Source: Thinopyrum elongatum
Lineage: Eukaryota > Streptophyta > Magnoliopsida > Poales > Poaceae
Direction: 5' to 3'
Assembly (NCBI GenBank): GCA_011799875.1
Contig: CM022297.1
Location: 446,325,292 to 446,389,291 of the forward strand
Length of the DNA: 64,000 nucleotides
A program made the translations under genes and the position numbers. A model generated the notes under the pieces. The model was not told where the DNA came from, did no database searches, and worked only from the letters and a program-made list of their open reading frames with translations. How positions within the stretch are numbered: the stretch's first letter is position 1; every line of letters begins with the position of its first letter. Of this stretch, positions 1 to 12,444 are shown piece after piece.

Positions 1-263
1 TCTTGTACTTCTTTGGCCCAACAGGTGTCTTCTGGTCCAGAAAAAATCTCCAAAAAATTTCGCTGCGTTTGGACTCCGTTTGGTATTGATTTTCTGCGAA
101 GTAAAAAACAAGCAAAAAACAGCAACTGGCACTGGGCACTATGTCAATAGGTTAGTCCCAAAAAATGATATAAAGTTGCTATAAAATGATTGTAAAACAT
201 CCAAGAATGATAATATAACAGCATGGAACAAGCAAAAATTATAGATACGTTGGAGACGTATTA
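1..263 (-). repeat. Gypsy LTR, terminal fragment
   Basis: The right edge reads ggagacgtatta, which is the reverse complement of the 'TGATACGTCTCC' LTR start seen twice more in this window (8442 and 56816), with the last CA changed to TA. Upstream of it the reverse strand shares the poly-T and 'gggactaacctattgacatagtgcc' style of LTR D. The other end lies outside the window. Orientation is reverse. The family is not resolved, but it is of the same broad Triticeae Gypsy type as elements B, D and H. Confidence 0.7.
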
Positions 264-533
264 GGGTTGTAGGACCGTATCAGGTCTCCCTTTGCCACCC
301 AGTATTGTTTTGGTCTCCTCTTCCTCTCCCCTATGGCATTTTTGCGAGGGCTAGGGGAGTGGTAATCTTCATACCCAGGTCTCGGCTTCTTCACATAGTA
401 ACCCCTCCTTCGCTCCCTCTCTCTGGCTTGACTAGAGCTCCCTGAACCCTCACAATCTTTATTGCCATGTTGCTTGTATTGGGTTCTCAACTCAGCTTGC
501 TTATTCAGCTGTCTCTGTCGAAGTTCATTCCAC

Positions 534-580
<47 letters not shown>

Positions 581-940
581 GCTCCAACATGTCCCGAAGG
601 TCCTTTCCCTTCAAGTCAGCCGGCCCGTGCCTCTACTTATTTGGACTAGAAACTTCCCCCTGGTAAAATTTTCCTTCCACGCCAGTGCGGGAATCAGCCA
701 GGGTATTAAACTCCTTGTTGAGATTACGCTTTGTGGGAAGATCACGCACCGACCCAAACATTCTCCTTCCCATATCTGCATCACTTGACCTAGCACTCCC
801 ATGACTGTTTGTACTACTTGCTGCAGCTCTATGCGACCTCCCTTTATTGAAGTCGAGCGTCCCGGCGAGGCCCTTAGCCACTCACCCCATTGCTGGTCAG
901 ATTCGACTGGGGGCACACACCCTACTGCACCATGCACAAG
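264..940 (-). pseudogene. Gag-like ORF remnant with in-frame GA microsatellite
   Basis: On the reverse strand this reads as a charged, Arg/Glu-rich protein piece. One frame (about 881-580) passes RDLPTKRNLNKEF, a TAG stop after SSPNK, then KDLRDMLEQKRERE. That frame runs straight into the (GA)n tract at 537-576, which encodes alternating Arg-Glu. Beyond the tract the protein continues in a different frame (535-239) with MWNELRQRQLNKQAELR and a basic YYVKKPRPGYEDYHSPSPRK segment, until it meets the LTR end at 263. The charged DLR..LE.KR style is reminiscent of the N-terminal gag of plant Gypsy (Tat-like) elements, but I do not recognise it firmly. It has no zinc knuckle or pol domain. It is a decayed fragment. 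Confidence 0.4.
537..576. repeat. (TC)n / (GA)n microsatellite
   Basis: Twenty uninterrupted TC dinucleotides. On the reverse strand it lies inside a gag-like coding remnant and encodes an Arg-Glu run. Confidence 0.95.
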
Positions 941-1400
941 GCGTCCACACTCGAGGTTGCTTCGGTTTCTTGGAAATCATGTAATCAATTATAAGTCAAC
1001 ACAATATGCCCGAAACAGATTTGAGAGTGTTAAGCGAAATCAGAATATCTCCACTAAGACATCTCTAATGCAAAAACAATTTTTTACACATACCTCATAT
1101 GCTTCTCAAATTCTAGATGATCAACTTCAATCATGTTCCATTATGAAAAGAACAAGAACTCTCGCATATGTACTTAAATATTGAAAATATAATATTGTAA
1201 TCTCCAACACAATATTGTAGCAGCAATTTGTTTGACACAACTATACTATTGCTAGTTCGACAAAACAAAGAGATATACACCAAGGGAAAACATGTACCAA
1301 AGGGAAGTGTTAGAATTAATGTGAGGCGCACAGTTGATCTACCATGCACTAAGCAATCACACAATACAGGACACCGAGATTTGTTGACGAGATTCACCGA
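941..1400. other. No gene seen; AT-rich repeat debris
   Basis: There is no convincing coding potential or terminal structure. A short inverted pattern around 1180-1220 (aatattgtaatctcc / caacacaatattgtag) is too weak to call a MITE. Confidence 0.5.
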
Positions 1401-1403
1401 TAT

Positions 1404-1760
1404 GGCTACATCCCGGGCATGACTACGGGTGCTCCTCCTCGTGACACCGTCATAATACCGCACCCTGGTTGCCCAGATGCCTACACACGCCGCCGGCTCC
1501 CCCTACGTGTTTGTACTATTATGTTGGTATAGGTTACATCGTGTGTCTACCCCTCATTATATAAGAGGCTTAGGATACAAGAGTCCTAATAGGACACTAC
1601 TCCATTACTCTGTCTACACACCGTACGACTCCAAGTCCAACTGTAACCTACCTTGTACAAAATATTCGACACAACTCTAATAAACTCCACCTTGACAAAT
1701 ATTCTCCACCACCTTGTATTTATATACGTGTCGAACCTCCATGTACATTGGACTTGAGTT
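1404..1760 (+). promoter_or_regulatory. TATA-containing leader of a probable retroelement
   Basis: A TATA box candidate (attatataagagg, 1556-1568) is followed by a leader-like stretch with repeated short CCT/CAA blocks (aagagtcctaataggacac) and then an AC-rich region. The layout resembles the promoter and transcript start inside an LTR. I could not find matching TG...CA ends, a primer-binding site or a second copy in the window, so this is only a probable LTR promoter remnant on the forward strand. Confidence 0.35.
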
Positions 1761-4252
1761 ACGCCATGAGCACCGCTGCTACTTCCAGACTCCATGTGAC
1801 TTCACCTGCAAGTGTAGTCCCTTCCTGTCTCCTCCACAATCAACACTCCAGCAAAATTAAGTTCCTCTTTACTCTATGTTGTGCTTCCAACTTCTGCAGT
1901 ATCCGTTCAACACCATCACACACAGATAACTGTCTGCATGAAAGTGAACAACTCAGATATTGAACGCCACATATAAGGATCACCCGAACTCAACATCCTA
2001 GCTCTTTCTTGACCGCCTGTCTGAAACCTGAAGGAATTTCACCGTCGCCCTGTGTCACCCTGAATCAAATTCACAGTTGTCTCACCCTTTTTCCTCGGAT
2101 AGTCTCGGACATGTCCCGTAGCCATAGCACTCCGCCTCCTTCTATACTTTTCATCCACACTTTGCCATGTGCATTGAACATCACAAAATATACGGTCATG
2201 TACTCTCTCAGCTTTTGACATTAAGACTTTCCGCCACTTTTGTTGATTCTCCATGGTCAAGTCCTGTCCATCAACTAGCATCGATAGACCCAGTCACCAA
2301 TTTGAATCTGGTACTCACCAACACTACTTCAGCAACCTCTGCACGCTTCATCTGACCACATGTCTGATCACCAGTGCCTTGGCATGTCGCTGTGTCGCCG
2401 CTATCACCGCGTCGAGCCTCTGCTGTCCTGGTCGAGTCTCCAGGGTTGCGAACCCACACCACTCAACCCCCACTACAGAGAACCACCGATCATCACCGAC
2501 TGATGCCAAGTATCACATCTCCATCAGACCACTGGGCCCCAGTCCAATCCACGTGTCTCTCGCTATCCCACTGAAATAGGCTTCGATTCTCCGATATCTT
2601 ACACTGTAGCCCCTCCATCAGTACAGAGTGAAATCTTCAATGAGACTTCAGCTCCACCTTCAACATGAATCCATGTAGCTGCGTTATGCTACCCCCGCAC
2701 CTCGTCGACTCCAAGTTCTCATGTGTGCACCATCTTGAATTAACCCCGTGCCATAGTCTGTCAAAGCTGTACAAGTCATCAAGCCTGCACCACGTGTTTC
2801 CACACCCCAGAAGTCGGTCACCATCAGCATCACGCTCTTATGTCATCGTCGCTGAAATCACAGCCATCTTTTGCTTTGACCAACATCCATGTGTCCATCA
2901 GACTGTCTAGTCCGACCCAGCTGAACTTGTCTGGCTACAACCATGCTTCACCCGCGTCGTCTGCCCAACACACCACGTACATTGCTCGACGACCTTTGTA
3001 TGCGTGATCCTTTGCAACATGCTCCAGGCTCCTTCAAACCTTATATGTGTCTCGCACGCGCTGGCAAGCGCTTTTGCTGCATGTTTACACACAGCAAGCC
3101 TTCTCAACAAACCGACCCAGAAAAAACTTTCATGCAAACACCCAATGATCCATACACTGCATATTTTTCCATGTCAATGTTCGATGCTAGCTTGCATGTG
3201 CACCTTATAGTACAAAAATGATCAATTTTTTGATCCAATCATCTACTCTCGTGCCCACGCGTGACCCTAGCAACCCCCTTTTTTACCAAACATATATTCG
3301 GCTTTGCACGACATCACCTGTCTCTAGCCCGCTACACCACACTGCCTGCCTGTAGCCGCTTGGCCTCCAGAACCCTACATCTGGGCCATGGCAGCCCACC
3401 AGACGGCCTCTGCCAGCGGCCGCATCCATGTGATAGCCCTGTCGAACCGATCTACAACTCGGTCGACCTATCTCATGGAGACTGTTGCCTGCACGTTCCA
3501 CCGCCACAACACGCCTAGCCTCCTAGCATGCACTGATCGCTCGAGGGAAGCATGCCCTTGCGTTCGGATTCTTGCTTCGTATGGATCTCTCTAGCGTCTC
3601 GGCCCCGTGATGCACCCTCTTCGGAATTGATTATGGCCGCTTGATGCGGGATGCCACAGAAAACGATCTTTCATGGTGCCAAACAACTCACAAGCAGCAA
3701 CAACTATCTCTCTCAAGTGGCAATGAACAAGAGAAAATGCTTTCATATATATTGCAGCGGATAACTAGCTTGGTTTACAAGGACGCAACCCAAACCATGA
3801 AACTTATAAACCTAGGTAGAATCACAAGAGGGAACCACAACAAGAATCCTATATGAATTGAGGACAAGCCCTCTAATCCACACACACGAGCTAACATTCA
3901 GTGATACTAGTGCTCTCAGCACAACACAACCTCACCGGCTATCTACAAACATAAACTCAGAAATCTCAACCCCCCCCCCCTTCACATGGAATAGCTGGGG
4001 AGTACTTATACTAGAAGGACCTACTAGTTAGGTGGGAAAAAAACTCAAAAATGAAGGGTAAATTCATGAGCCAAACCTGTAGCAGGAGCAAACTTGTTGA
4101 GCCTCGCGCTGTAATTAATTCCTGGACAACTTGCATGGGAACTTGCATAACTTTTGACTCGAGGCCTCAAACGATGCACCTTATTTTTGAATAAAAGCTG
4201 ACTTCAAAGACTATCTTTTCTAGCCTCTAAGACATGCTAGACCCTTCTAGAA
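1761..4252. other. Non-coding repeat-derived stretch, no gene recognised
   Basis: The forward strand is pyrimidine-rich and carries only short overlapping ORFs with no family motif. Content shifts at about 3620, where an AT/CA-richer stretch begins that includes a poly-C run (3970-3980). The stretch 4080-4250 lies just downstream of the reverse-strand protease ORF, where a reverse transcriptase would be expected, but no RT motif is seen. It is best read as decayed internal retroelement sequence. Confidence 0.45.
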
Positions 4253-4906
4253 TTAATTAGGTTTAGGTGGGAAGTTGCAGCTGAAAAACTGATGTGGCAT
4301 TTCTTCCAAATTAGGCACCGGAAGCTTCCCAACAAAGATAATGGTTTTGACCATGTCTTGCTTTGGTTGCTCGAACGGTTTAACACTTGTGATAGCATTA
4401 ACCTCACTCTTTGATGCCTTGGTTATGATCTGGTCCACATCACTCTCCCTTCCTTCAAACAAAATTGTCCTCGGTTTTGAGGTATTCTTTTTGGGCTTCT
4501 TCACATGTGGGAATTGCTCAACCTTGAGTGTTTGATCCACCATAGGTTTCAAGACATGGTTCACTCCTTCATGCATGAAAGAATACTTGTTAGACCTCCC
4601 ATGGTGAGTAGCATCATGGTCAAACTGCCACGACCTTCCCAAAAGAAGATGGCAAGCTTGCATTGGTATCACATCACATACCACCTTGTCCACATAACTT
4701 CCCATTGAAAATTTCACCCTAGCACGATGTGTAATCTTTAGCTTACCAACACCATTCAACCACTTAACATAAGATGGCTGGGACTGCCTCCATGTTGATA
4801 TCCCAAGAGCATGCACAAGATCACTACTGATGATGTTATTGTAACTACCTCCATCGATGACTACCTTGTAGTTTTTGCCCTTGATCTTGCAAACGAATTG
4901 GAACAC
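4253..4906 (-). pseudogene. Gypsy retropepsin-type protease fragment (element A)
   Basis: The 217-codon reverse-strand ORF has the plant Gypsy aspartic protease pattern. The active-site loop is VVIDGGSYNNIIS, in the D-x-G-[SA] position. It is followed by the W.....Y..WLNG..K.THRARVKF core and the C-terminal CHLLLGRSWQFDHDATHHG block typical of these proteases. The tail is a Lys-rich linker that would lead into the reverse transcriptase, but the ORF stops at 4253 and no RT follows. An in-frame TAA separates it from the upstream gag part at about 4907. In an active element this enzyme cleaves the Gag-Pol polyprotein inside the particle. The lineage looks like chromovirus-type Gypsy, judged from gag and protease style only. 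Confidence 0.8.
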
Positions 4907-5633
4907 ATTTTATCGCAGGCCCTTCTCAATAATAGGAGCATCATCATGACCCACTTTGCGAACCATGAGATTAACACCATCTCCTCCATCTGAACTCAAA
5001 GGTGCTCTGGTCTCAAAAGTACAATATTTTGCATCTTTCTTCTCAGATTTAGATTTTTCACTTGAGTCATCGATGACATATCCATCATTTGTGAGCATCA
5101 CCCTCTTCAAATTAGGACAATCCTACTTGAAGTGGCCTCTACCCTTTGCATGTATGGCACTGAATATTACTAATGCGAGTGGCAGGAGTATTGGAAAATT
5201 CAACCTTTGATGCATTAGTTTCTTTTGTAGTCATCTTGTTGTGTGAGGGAAATCTGCAGCTATGCTTCCAGCTACTTCTTGCTGAACTGGACGTCTCCAA
5301 GTGCTCGATGTGTAGGTTTGGCTGTGATTTTTGCGACGCTTTAGCTGCTCCTCCACACGAATAGCTTGATGCACAAGTTCTTTCAAATCTTGATATGTAG
5401 CCATCTCTATTCTTTCTTGCACATCTTCATTCAGCCCATGAAAGAATCTTGACATAGTGGCCTCCTCTGACTCATTCACTAATGTTCTAATCATTAAAAT
5501 ATCCATCTCTTTATAGTACTCATCAACACTAGTGTTACCATTGGAGTCGATTGTACAAGGTTCTTGTGAAATGTTCACGAACAAAACGCCTCCATAACAG
5601 ATTTTCATTTGCAGCCAAGTCTCCGGACGACGT
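4907..5633 (-). pseudogene. Gypsy gag fragment with broken CCHC knuckle (element A)
   Basis: The reverse strand encodes the C-terminal half of a Ty3/Gypsy Gag. A capsid segment (VDEYYKEMDILMIR, EEATMSRFFHGLNEDVQERIEM, LVHQAIRVEEQLKRR) is followed by a Ser/Thr-rich linker and a zinc-knuckle region at about 5115-5165. The knuckle reads C-H-T-C-K-G and continues only after a one-base frameshift, with an added in-frame stop. A further acidic region leads to the protease. The 5' part of gag is absent: at 5634 the sequence changes to the end of LTR B, which inserted here. Gag normally forms the particle shell and binds RNA; this copy cannot. Confidence 0.75.
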
Positions 5634-7276
5634 TGATGTCTACTATGCAACTTTCTTCTTGTAGACTCTGTTGGGCCTCCAAGAGCAGAGTTTTGTAGGA
5701 CAGTAGCAAATTTTCCTCAAGTGGATGACCTAAGGTTTATCAATACGTGGGAGGCGTAGGATGAAGATGGTCTCTCTCAAACAACCCTGCAACCAAATAC
5801 AATAAATCTCTTTTATCCCCGACACACCCAATACAATGGTAAAATATATGGGTGCACTAGTTCGGCGAAGAGATGCTGATACAAGTGTAGTATGGATAGT
5901 AGATATAGGTTTTTGTGATCTAAAAATATTAAAACAGCAAGGTAGCAATTGATAAAACGGAGAACAAACAGTGTTGCAATGCTTATAAACAAGGCCTAGG
6001 GTTCATACATTCACTAGTGCAATCTCTCAATAGTGCTAACATAGTTGAATCATATAACCATCCCTCAATGTGCGACAAAGAATCACTCCAAAGTTCTTAT
6101 CTAGCGGAGAACATAAGATGAAACTGTTGTAGGGTACGAAACCACCTCAAAGTTATTTTTTTGATCAATCTATTGAGCCATCCCTATAAGTGTCCCAAAC
6201 AGCCCTACAGTTTGTACTAAAATAACACCATATGATACGCATCAACAACCTCTAATGTCACCTAAATACTCCAATGTCACCACAAGTATCCGTGAGTTGA
6301 TTATTCGATATGCATCAAACAATTTTAGATTCATAATATCCAATCCAACACAAAGAACTTCAAAGACTGCCCCAAAGTTTATACCGGAGAAAGTAGGACG
6401 AAAACATGTATCAACCCCTATTCATAGATTACCCCAATGTCATGATAATCCGCAAGTTGAATACCAAAACATATATCATCAATAGAACACCCCATTGTCA
6501 CCACGGGTATCCACATGCAAGACATACATCAAGTGTTCTCAAATCCAAAAAGTATTCAATCCAATAATAGTGAAATCTCAAAGGTAAAAACTGAATTCAT
6601 CACAAGAAGATAGAGAGGGAGAAACACCATATGATCCAACTATATCAACAAAGCTCGCGGTACATCAAGATCGTGCAAAATCAAGAACACGAGAGAGAGA
6701 GAGAGAGAGATCAAACACATAGCTACTGGTACATACCCTCAGTCCCAAGGGTGAACTACTCCCTCCTCATCATGGAGACCACCGGGATGATGAAGATGGC
6801 CTCCGGTGATGATTTCCCCCACCGGCAGGGTGCCGAAATAGGGCTTCGATGGAGATCGCTTCGATACAAAGGCTTGCGGCGGCAGAACAACTCATCTCGG
6901 TCAAGTTTCGGGTGTTTTGGAACTTATAGGGATTTTTGGCGTCGGTTTCATGTCAGGGGGCCCAAGAGGGAGCGACAAGCCAGGTAGGCGCGCCCTGGGG
7001 GGTGGGCGCGCCTCGAGGCTTGTCACTTCCTCATGAGGCTTCTGGTCCTTCCTCGAAGCTTCAAGGGTCTCTTTTTGTCCATACAAAATCACCATAAATT
7101 TTCAGCCCATTCCGGGAACTTTTATTTCTACACAAAAAAAAACAACACCACAGTAGTTCTTCTAAAAACAGCGTCGGTCCGGGTTAGTTCCCTTCAAATC
7201 ATACCAAAACCATATAAAATTGTTGTAAACATGGCATCAATACTTGATAAATGATAGGTACTATGGAGACATATCA
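5634..7276 (-). repeat. Gypsy LTR (element B, 3' LTR)
   Basis: The reverse-strand LTR is 1643 bp. Its outer end is tgatgtctactatgc at 5634, that is ...CA on the reverse strand. Its inner start is at 7276, where the reverse strand reads TGATATGTCTCC. The polypurine tract lies directly beyond 7276, which marks this as the 3' LTR. It contains a GA microsatellite (about 6692-6710) and paired GGCGCGCC blocks (about 6987-7014). It interrupts gag fragment A; the 5 bp before it (5629-5633, gacgt) would be its target duplication, whose partner lies outside the window. Confidence 0.8.
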
Positions 7277-7360
7277 GCATCCCCAAGCTTAATTTTTGCT
7301 CGTCCTCGAGTAGGTAAATGATAAAAGAAATAATTTATGAAGTGTAAATGCTAGCATAGT
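7277..7360 (-). other. Internal end of element B with polypurine tract
   Basis: On the reverse strand this reads ...ctcgaggacgagc..., then aagcttggggatgc abutting the LTR start at 7276. The same block precedes the 3' LTR of element D at 56815, so B and D are relatives. The internal region is cut at 7360 by the giant LTR C. Confidence 0.75.
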
Positions 7361-8441
7361 TGTAACACCCCCAGTATCGTTCTACAGTGACCTCACACTA
7401 ATGGTGCCATGTCATCAAGTTTAACTTAGCCAAATTACCACTTGATATAAATCAAAGCCATTTTCAATATTAAAATAAAGTAAAATAATTATTTTCTTCA
7501 AACATAAAAACTAAATTGTTCAAAGTGTTGCAAATAATCCCTGGATATTTGTCATGGTGAAACCAACATTTTTGTAAAGTGATTAAATGCCTTAAACTAA
7601 TTAAAACAGTGCCCAAAACAACATTTAAATCCTTTTCTAATTTATGAAAATTCCAAACTAATTCAAATCGCTCCCAAACATTTTGTGGCAGTGAGGTATA
7701 TTGCATACTGATTTTTCAGACCAGCCACATATTTTACAAAAATGGTTTATTCCTAAAAGAAAATACAAAACATAAGAGAAAACTGAAAACAGAAAAGAAA
7801 AAGAAAAAGAAAAAGAGGACCTACCCTACTGAGCACTATGGCCCATCTAGCAAAATGGGAGGCCCGGCCCACCTCCACCTCCTTCCACCTTGCTACAGGA
7901 GGCAGTTGTCGTGGGAGCCATCCCATGGCGCCCCTGGTCCCGTGGCGGCCATCCCCGCGCCCTCCCTATTGTTAAGTGGATGCCCTCGTGCTCTCTCTCT
8001 CTCTCTGGAAACCCTAGACCCCCCTCGTCCAGCCCCCCCTCGATTCCCCTTCTACCTCTCTTTTTTGTCCTGATTCGAGCTCGTGGGCTCATTGTGGTGA
8101 CCGTGCTCTTCATCGTCGTTACCACGGCCACCAACACCGCCGTCGTTCGGGAGCACGCCCACAGAGATCACCACGGTCGCCTTCGTCCGTCCCGTGGATC
8201 AATTTGAGCTGGGAGGCCCTCGAGTCGGTGCCGTCTTCATCTTTTTCATTCAGCCGCCGCACGTTCATGGTCGATTCGCTCTACCCCGAGCCCCTCCGAC
8301 CTTGCCGTCCGCTCCTCTGCTTCCATTGTGAGCTGCCGCCCCTTGTGCCCCTTTCTTCCTCTCAATTCCGTCGGCATAGAACTGCCCACGCACGCGCTCT
8401 CCCACCTGCTGTTGCTGCCACCGTGCTATGCCTGTGCTTGC
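7361..8441 (+). repeat. Giant LTR of element C, left part
   Basis: Begins TGTAACACCCCC, a common start of multi-kilobase Triticeae LTRs. It interrupts the internal region of B and is itself interrupted at 8441 by element D. The sequence resumes at 58313. The part near 7850-8430 is GC-rich and gives long but meaningless ORFs on both strands. Bases 8437-8441 (cttgc) are the left target duplication of D. Confidence 0.7.
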
Positions 8442-9920
8442 TGATACGTCTCCGTCGTATCTATAATTTTTGATTGTTTCATGCCAATATTATACAACTT
8501 TCACATACTTTTGTCAACATTTTATATGATTTATTGGACTAACCTATTGATCCAGTGCCCAGCGTCAGTTCCTATTTTTTGCATGTTTTTTGTTTCACAG
8601 AATATCCATATCAAACAAAGTCCAAATGCAATAAAATTTTATGGAGAATTATTTTGGAATATATGTGATTTTTGGGACTTGGAATCAACGCAAACGGGGG
8701 CCCACGGCCACCACAAGACACCTGGGCACGCCAAACAGCCCAGGTGCATGGTGGTGGGTTGTGCTCACCTCGTACGTCAGTTGGAGCTCAACTTCAGGCG
8801 CAAGGAAGCTTATATCTAGAAAAAAATCGTGTTAAAATCTCAGCACAATCGGAGTTACGGATCTCCGGGAATATAAGAAATGGTTTTTGGCCAGATTTGA
8901 GGAATGTGAAACAGAAGAGAACAGAGGGATAGATCCAATCTGGGCGGGGCCATGGAGGCCATGGACCAGAGCGGGGACTCTCCTCCCATCTATGTGGGAG
9001 GCCAAGGAAGAAGAAGAAGAAGGAGGGGGCTCTCTCCCCCTCTCTCCCGGTGGCGCCGGAGTGTCGCCGGGACAAGCACCGTGACGGCGATCTACATCAA
9101 CAATCTTGCTACCATCAACACCAACTCTCTCTCCCCCTCTATGCAGCGGTGTAACACCCCTTATCCCCGCTGTAATCTCTACTTAAACATGGTGCTCAAC
9201 ACTATATATTATTTCCCAATGATATGTGGTTATCCTATGATGTTTGAGTAGATCCATTTTGTCCTATGGGCTAATTGATGATCGTGGTTGGTTTGAGTGT
9301 ATATTTTATTTATGGTGCTGTTCTACGGTGCCCTCCGTCTCGCGCAAACATGAGGGGTCCCCGCTGTAGGGTGTTGCAATACGTTCATGATTTGCTTATT
9401 GTCGGTTGCCGGAGTGATAGAAGCCTGAACACGGATAAGTGGGTTGTTGCGTATGGGAGTGAAGAGGACTTGATACTTAATGCTATGGTTGGGTTTTACG
9501 ACCTTAATGATCTTTAGTAGTTGTGGATGCTTGCTAGAGGTCCAATCATAATTGCATATGATCCAGCTAGAGAAAGTATGTTAGCTCATGCCTCTCCCTC
9601 ATGTAAAATTGCAAGAATGATTACCGGTCTAGTTATCAATTGCCTAGGGACAAATGACTTTCTTGTTGACAAAAGCTATCTACTTTTATTGTCTCGCAAT
9701 TTATTTGTAGTTTTATTCTCGCAAAGTACTTGTAGTTTTATTCTTGCAAAATAGTTTTGTACTTGTTCTAGGTAAAGCAAACGTCAAGTGTGCGTAGAGT
9801 TGCATCGGTGGTCGATAGAACTTGAGGGAATATTTGTTCTGCCTTTAGCTCCTCGTTGGGTTCGACACTCTTATTTATCGAAAAAGGCTACAAATGTTCC
9901 CCTATACTTGTGGATTATCA
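8442..9920 (+). repeat. Element D 5' LTR
   Basis: 1479 bp, TG...CA. It is clearly alignable over its whole length to 56816-58307, with scattered substitutions and small indels. A TATA-like actatatatt lies at about 9199-9208. The reverse complement of its last part recurs as fragment E at 60885-61309. Confidence 0.9.
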
Positions 9921-9932
9921 AGACCTTTTTTC

Positions 9933-9950
9933 TGGCGCCGTTGCCGGGGA
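9933..9950 (+). promoter_or_regulatory. Primer-binding site, tRNA-Asp type (element D)
   Basis: tggcgccgttgccgggga, 12 bp after the 5' LTR, is complementary to the 3' end of plant tRNA-Asp. It primes minus-strand DNA synthesis. Athila-type Gypsy elements typically use this site. Confidence 0.85.
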
Positions 9951-10045
9951 GCAATAGCGTGGGGTGAATATTCTCGTGTGTGCTTGTTTGCTTTATCACT
10001 AAGTAGTTTTTATTTTCTATTTTAAGTTGTTCTCTATCTTTAGTT

Positions 10046-11232
10046 ATGGATATGGAACACGAAACACCAAAGAAATTAGTGGTACTTACTACTCATGGAG
10101 ATGGGGAACCTCCTAAAACCCTCGATGCTCGTTATGTGAAAAATATTAAACACTACTTTGATAATCCTGAGAAAACCCCATTCAACATGATAATGGCAGT
10201 AAGGTTGGATCAACGTGAATACTTTAGGGATTATCGCTTGACTCGAAAAGGAAAATTTTATGGGATCAAATTGAAATGTTGCAATGGTATGCTTGGAATT
10301 TATGCTCGAGATATGATTATACTTGTTGCTCCAGGACGAAGGCTCGACACCTTCCCTTTTCATGTGAATTTAGTGATAATGAAACCTTGGCTTCTTATGC
10401 TAATGGTAGATATGATTATTATGATGTGGAATGAATAGAAGAATTTGTTGCTTTTAAGGGTGCTTATGAAATTGAATCTCTGTTTGAAAAGTATGAAAAT
10501 TATGATGATTCTATTTATAGACCTGAAAATTTTGCTATACTTAAATATTGCTATGAAACTTATCAGTACAAAGTCAATATTGGTGCATTTATTGAGAAAG
10601 TCTCCGCTGTCCAAGAAGAGACTAATTTTTGTTAGGAAACTATGGAAGAAGAAATTGATGAAACTGTGAGCTAATTGGATGCAAAAGATGATGAGGAGAG
10701 CGAAGAACAAAAGGAGGAAGACTAGATTGATCACCCGTGCCCACCTTCTAATGAGAGTAACTCTTCAACTCATACATTGTTTAATGTCCCTTCGTTCTTA
10801 CCGAAGGATGAATGCTATGATAATTGCTATGATCCCGTTGATTCATTTGAAATATCCCTTTTTGATGAACTTGATGCTTGCTATGCTTGTGGCCATGATG
10901 ACAATTTGAATTATGCTTATGGAGATGAACTTGCTATAGTTCCTTATGTTAAGAATGAAATTGCTGCTATTGCACCACCACTTGATAGTCCTATTATCTT
11001 TTTGAATTCTCCAAACTACACTATATCGGAGAAGTTTGCACTTATTAAGGATTACATTGATGGGTTGCATTCTACCATTACACATGATGATTTTGATGAA
11101 TATAATATGCATGTGCTTGCTTCTCCTACTTGCAATTATTATGAGGGAGGAACTACATCTCCACATCTCTATGTTTCCAACACGATAAAATTGCAAAGAA
11201 ACTACTTATGCTATGTATTGGCCTTTACTTGA
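10046..11232 (+). pseudogene. Element D internal ORF of unknown function
   Basis: A decayed ORF begins at ATG 10046 (MDMEHETPKKLVVLTTHG). It shifts frame near 10330-10370 and has further stops at about 10436, 10635, 10670 and 10723. The last open part, 10777-11232, is acidic, with paired Cys (CYDNCYD, CYACGHD), a hydrophobic IVPYVKNEIAAIAPPLD block and ISEKFALIKDYIDGL. No RT, protease or zinc-knuckle motif is present. From memory, similar ORFs recur in non-autonomous Triticeae Gypsy elements as 'uncharacterised'. It occupies the gag position, directly after the primer site, so a gag-derived role is possible but unproven. Confidence 0.55.
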
Positions 11233-12427
11233 TGTGCATGAATTGTTCTTGTATGACATGCCGATGCAAAGGAAGAGAGTTAGACTTCGTCATTGCATGA
11301 TATATGTTTCTTGGTGCTCATTACTTAATGCCAAATCATTGTTAATTAAAATTGGCTTTGATATACCTTGGGATCCGGGTGGATCCATTACCTGAGCACT
11401 TTATGCCTAGCTTAATGGCTTTAAAGAAAGCGCTGCCAGGGAGACAACCCGGAAGTTTTAGAGAGTCATTTTATTCTGGTGAGTGCTTTTATAAAATTTA
11501 AAAACAAAAAAATATAGAGGGAACCTAAAGCTTCACAAAAAGAAAAGTGAAAGTGAGAAAGACGAGCACCGTGGAAGCGGGAGCATGCCTTGAACTTTGT
11601 TCATGCCCATGGAAACTTTTTGAATTTTGAATTACAGAAACTTCACAACAAAAATAATTATCCCCTTGTACAAATCCATTGTATTATAAAAATAATGTGC
11701 CAAGATTTGCCTTTAGGATGATTAGATTGCTTGTTGGTATGTGCGGTGCAAAAACAAAAACTTTGGCTGTAATGCGTGATTTTACATTTTTTTACTGGAA
11801 TGTCAAAAGTTTCTAAAAGAATTTGCACAGTATTTCTATACAAATTGTTTATTTTTTCCTAATTTTTCAGAATTTTTGGAGTAACAGAAGTATGGTAAAT
11901 GTTCAGATTACTACAGACTATCCTGTTTAAGACAGATTCTATTTTTGATGCATTGTTTTGCTTGTTTTGATGAAAATGTCGATTTTTATCGGTGGTATAA
12001 GCCATGGAAAAGTTATAATACAGTATCTATAATGCAAAAACAAAATATTTTTGGGTTTTCAATATTACTTAGAGTAGTGATTTGCTTTATTGTACTAACG
12101 GATCTTACCGAGCTTTCTGTTGAGTTTTGTGTGGATGAAGTGATCAAAGATCGAGGAGGTCTCGGTATGAGGAGAAGGAGGAGAGGCAAGAGTTCAAGCT
12201 TGGGGATTACCAAGGCACCCCAAGTAAATATCCAAGGAGACTCAAGCGTCTAAGCTTGGGGATGCCCCGGAAGGCATCCCATCTTTCTTCAACAAGTATC
12301 GGTATGTTTTCGTCTTCGTTTCGTTCACGTGATATGCGTAAATCTTGGAGCGTCTTTTGTGTTTAGTTTTCATTTTTATTTTATGCACCATGCTGGTATG
12401 AGATAGTACATGGTTCATTTATAGAAT
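11233..12427 (+). other. Element D untranslated internal region
   Basis: No coding potential. Starts with a GC block (gcgctgccagggagacaaccc, about 11431) and continues AT-rich until CACTA1 at 12428. The internal region resumes at 19013. Confidence 0.6.
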
Positions 12428-12444
12428 CACTACTAGGGAAAAGC

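Noticed and set aside
1180..1225. Small MITE based on aatattgta inverted phrases
   Set aside because: No target duplication and the arms are too short and AT-rich to be significant.
7847..8473. Pro/Arg-rich ORFs on both strands
   Set aside because: GC-rich section of giant LTR C; the same type of section recurs at 37640-38740 and 63740-64000.
9933..9950. tRNA-Asp gene
   Set aside because: Only the 18-nt complement of the tRNA 3' end is present, placed beside an LTR; it is a primer-binding site.
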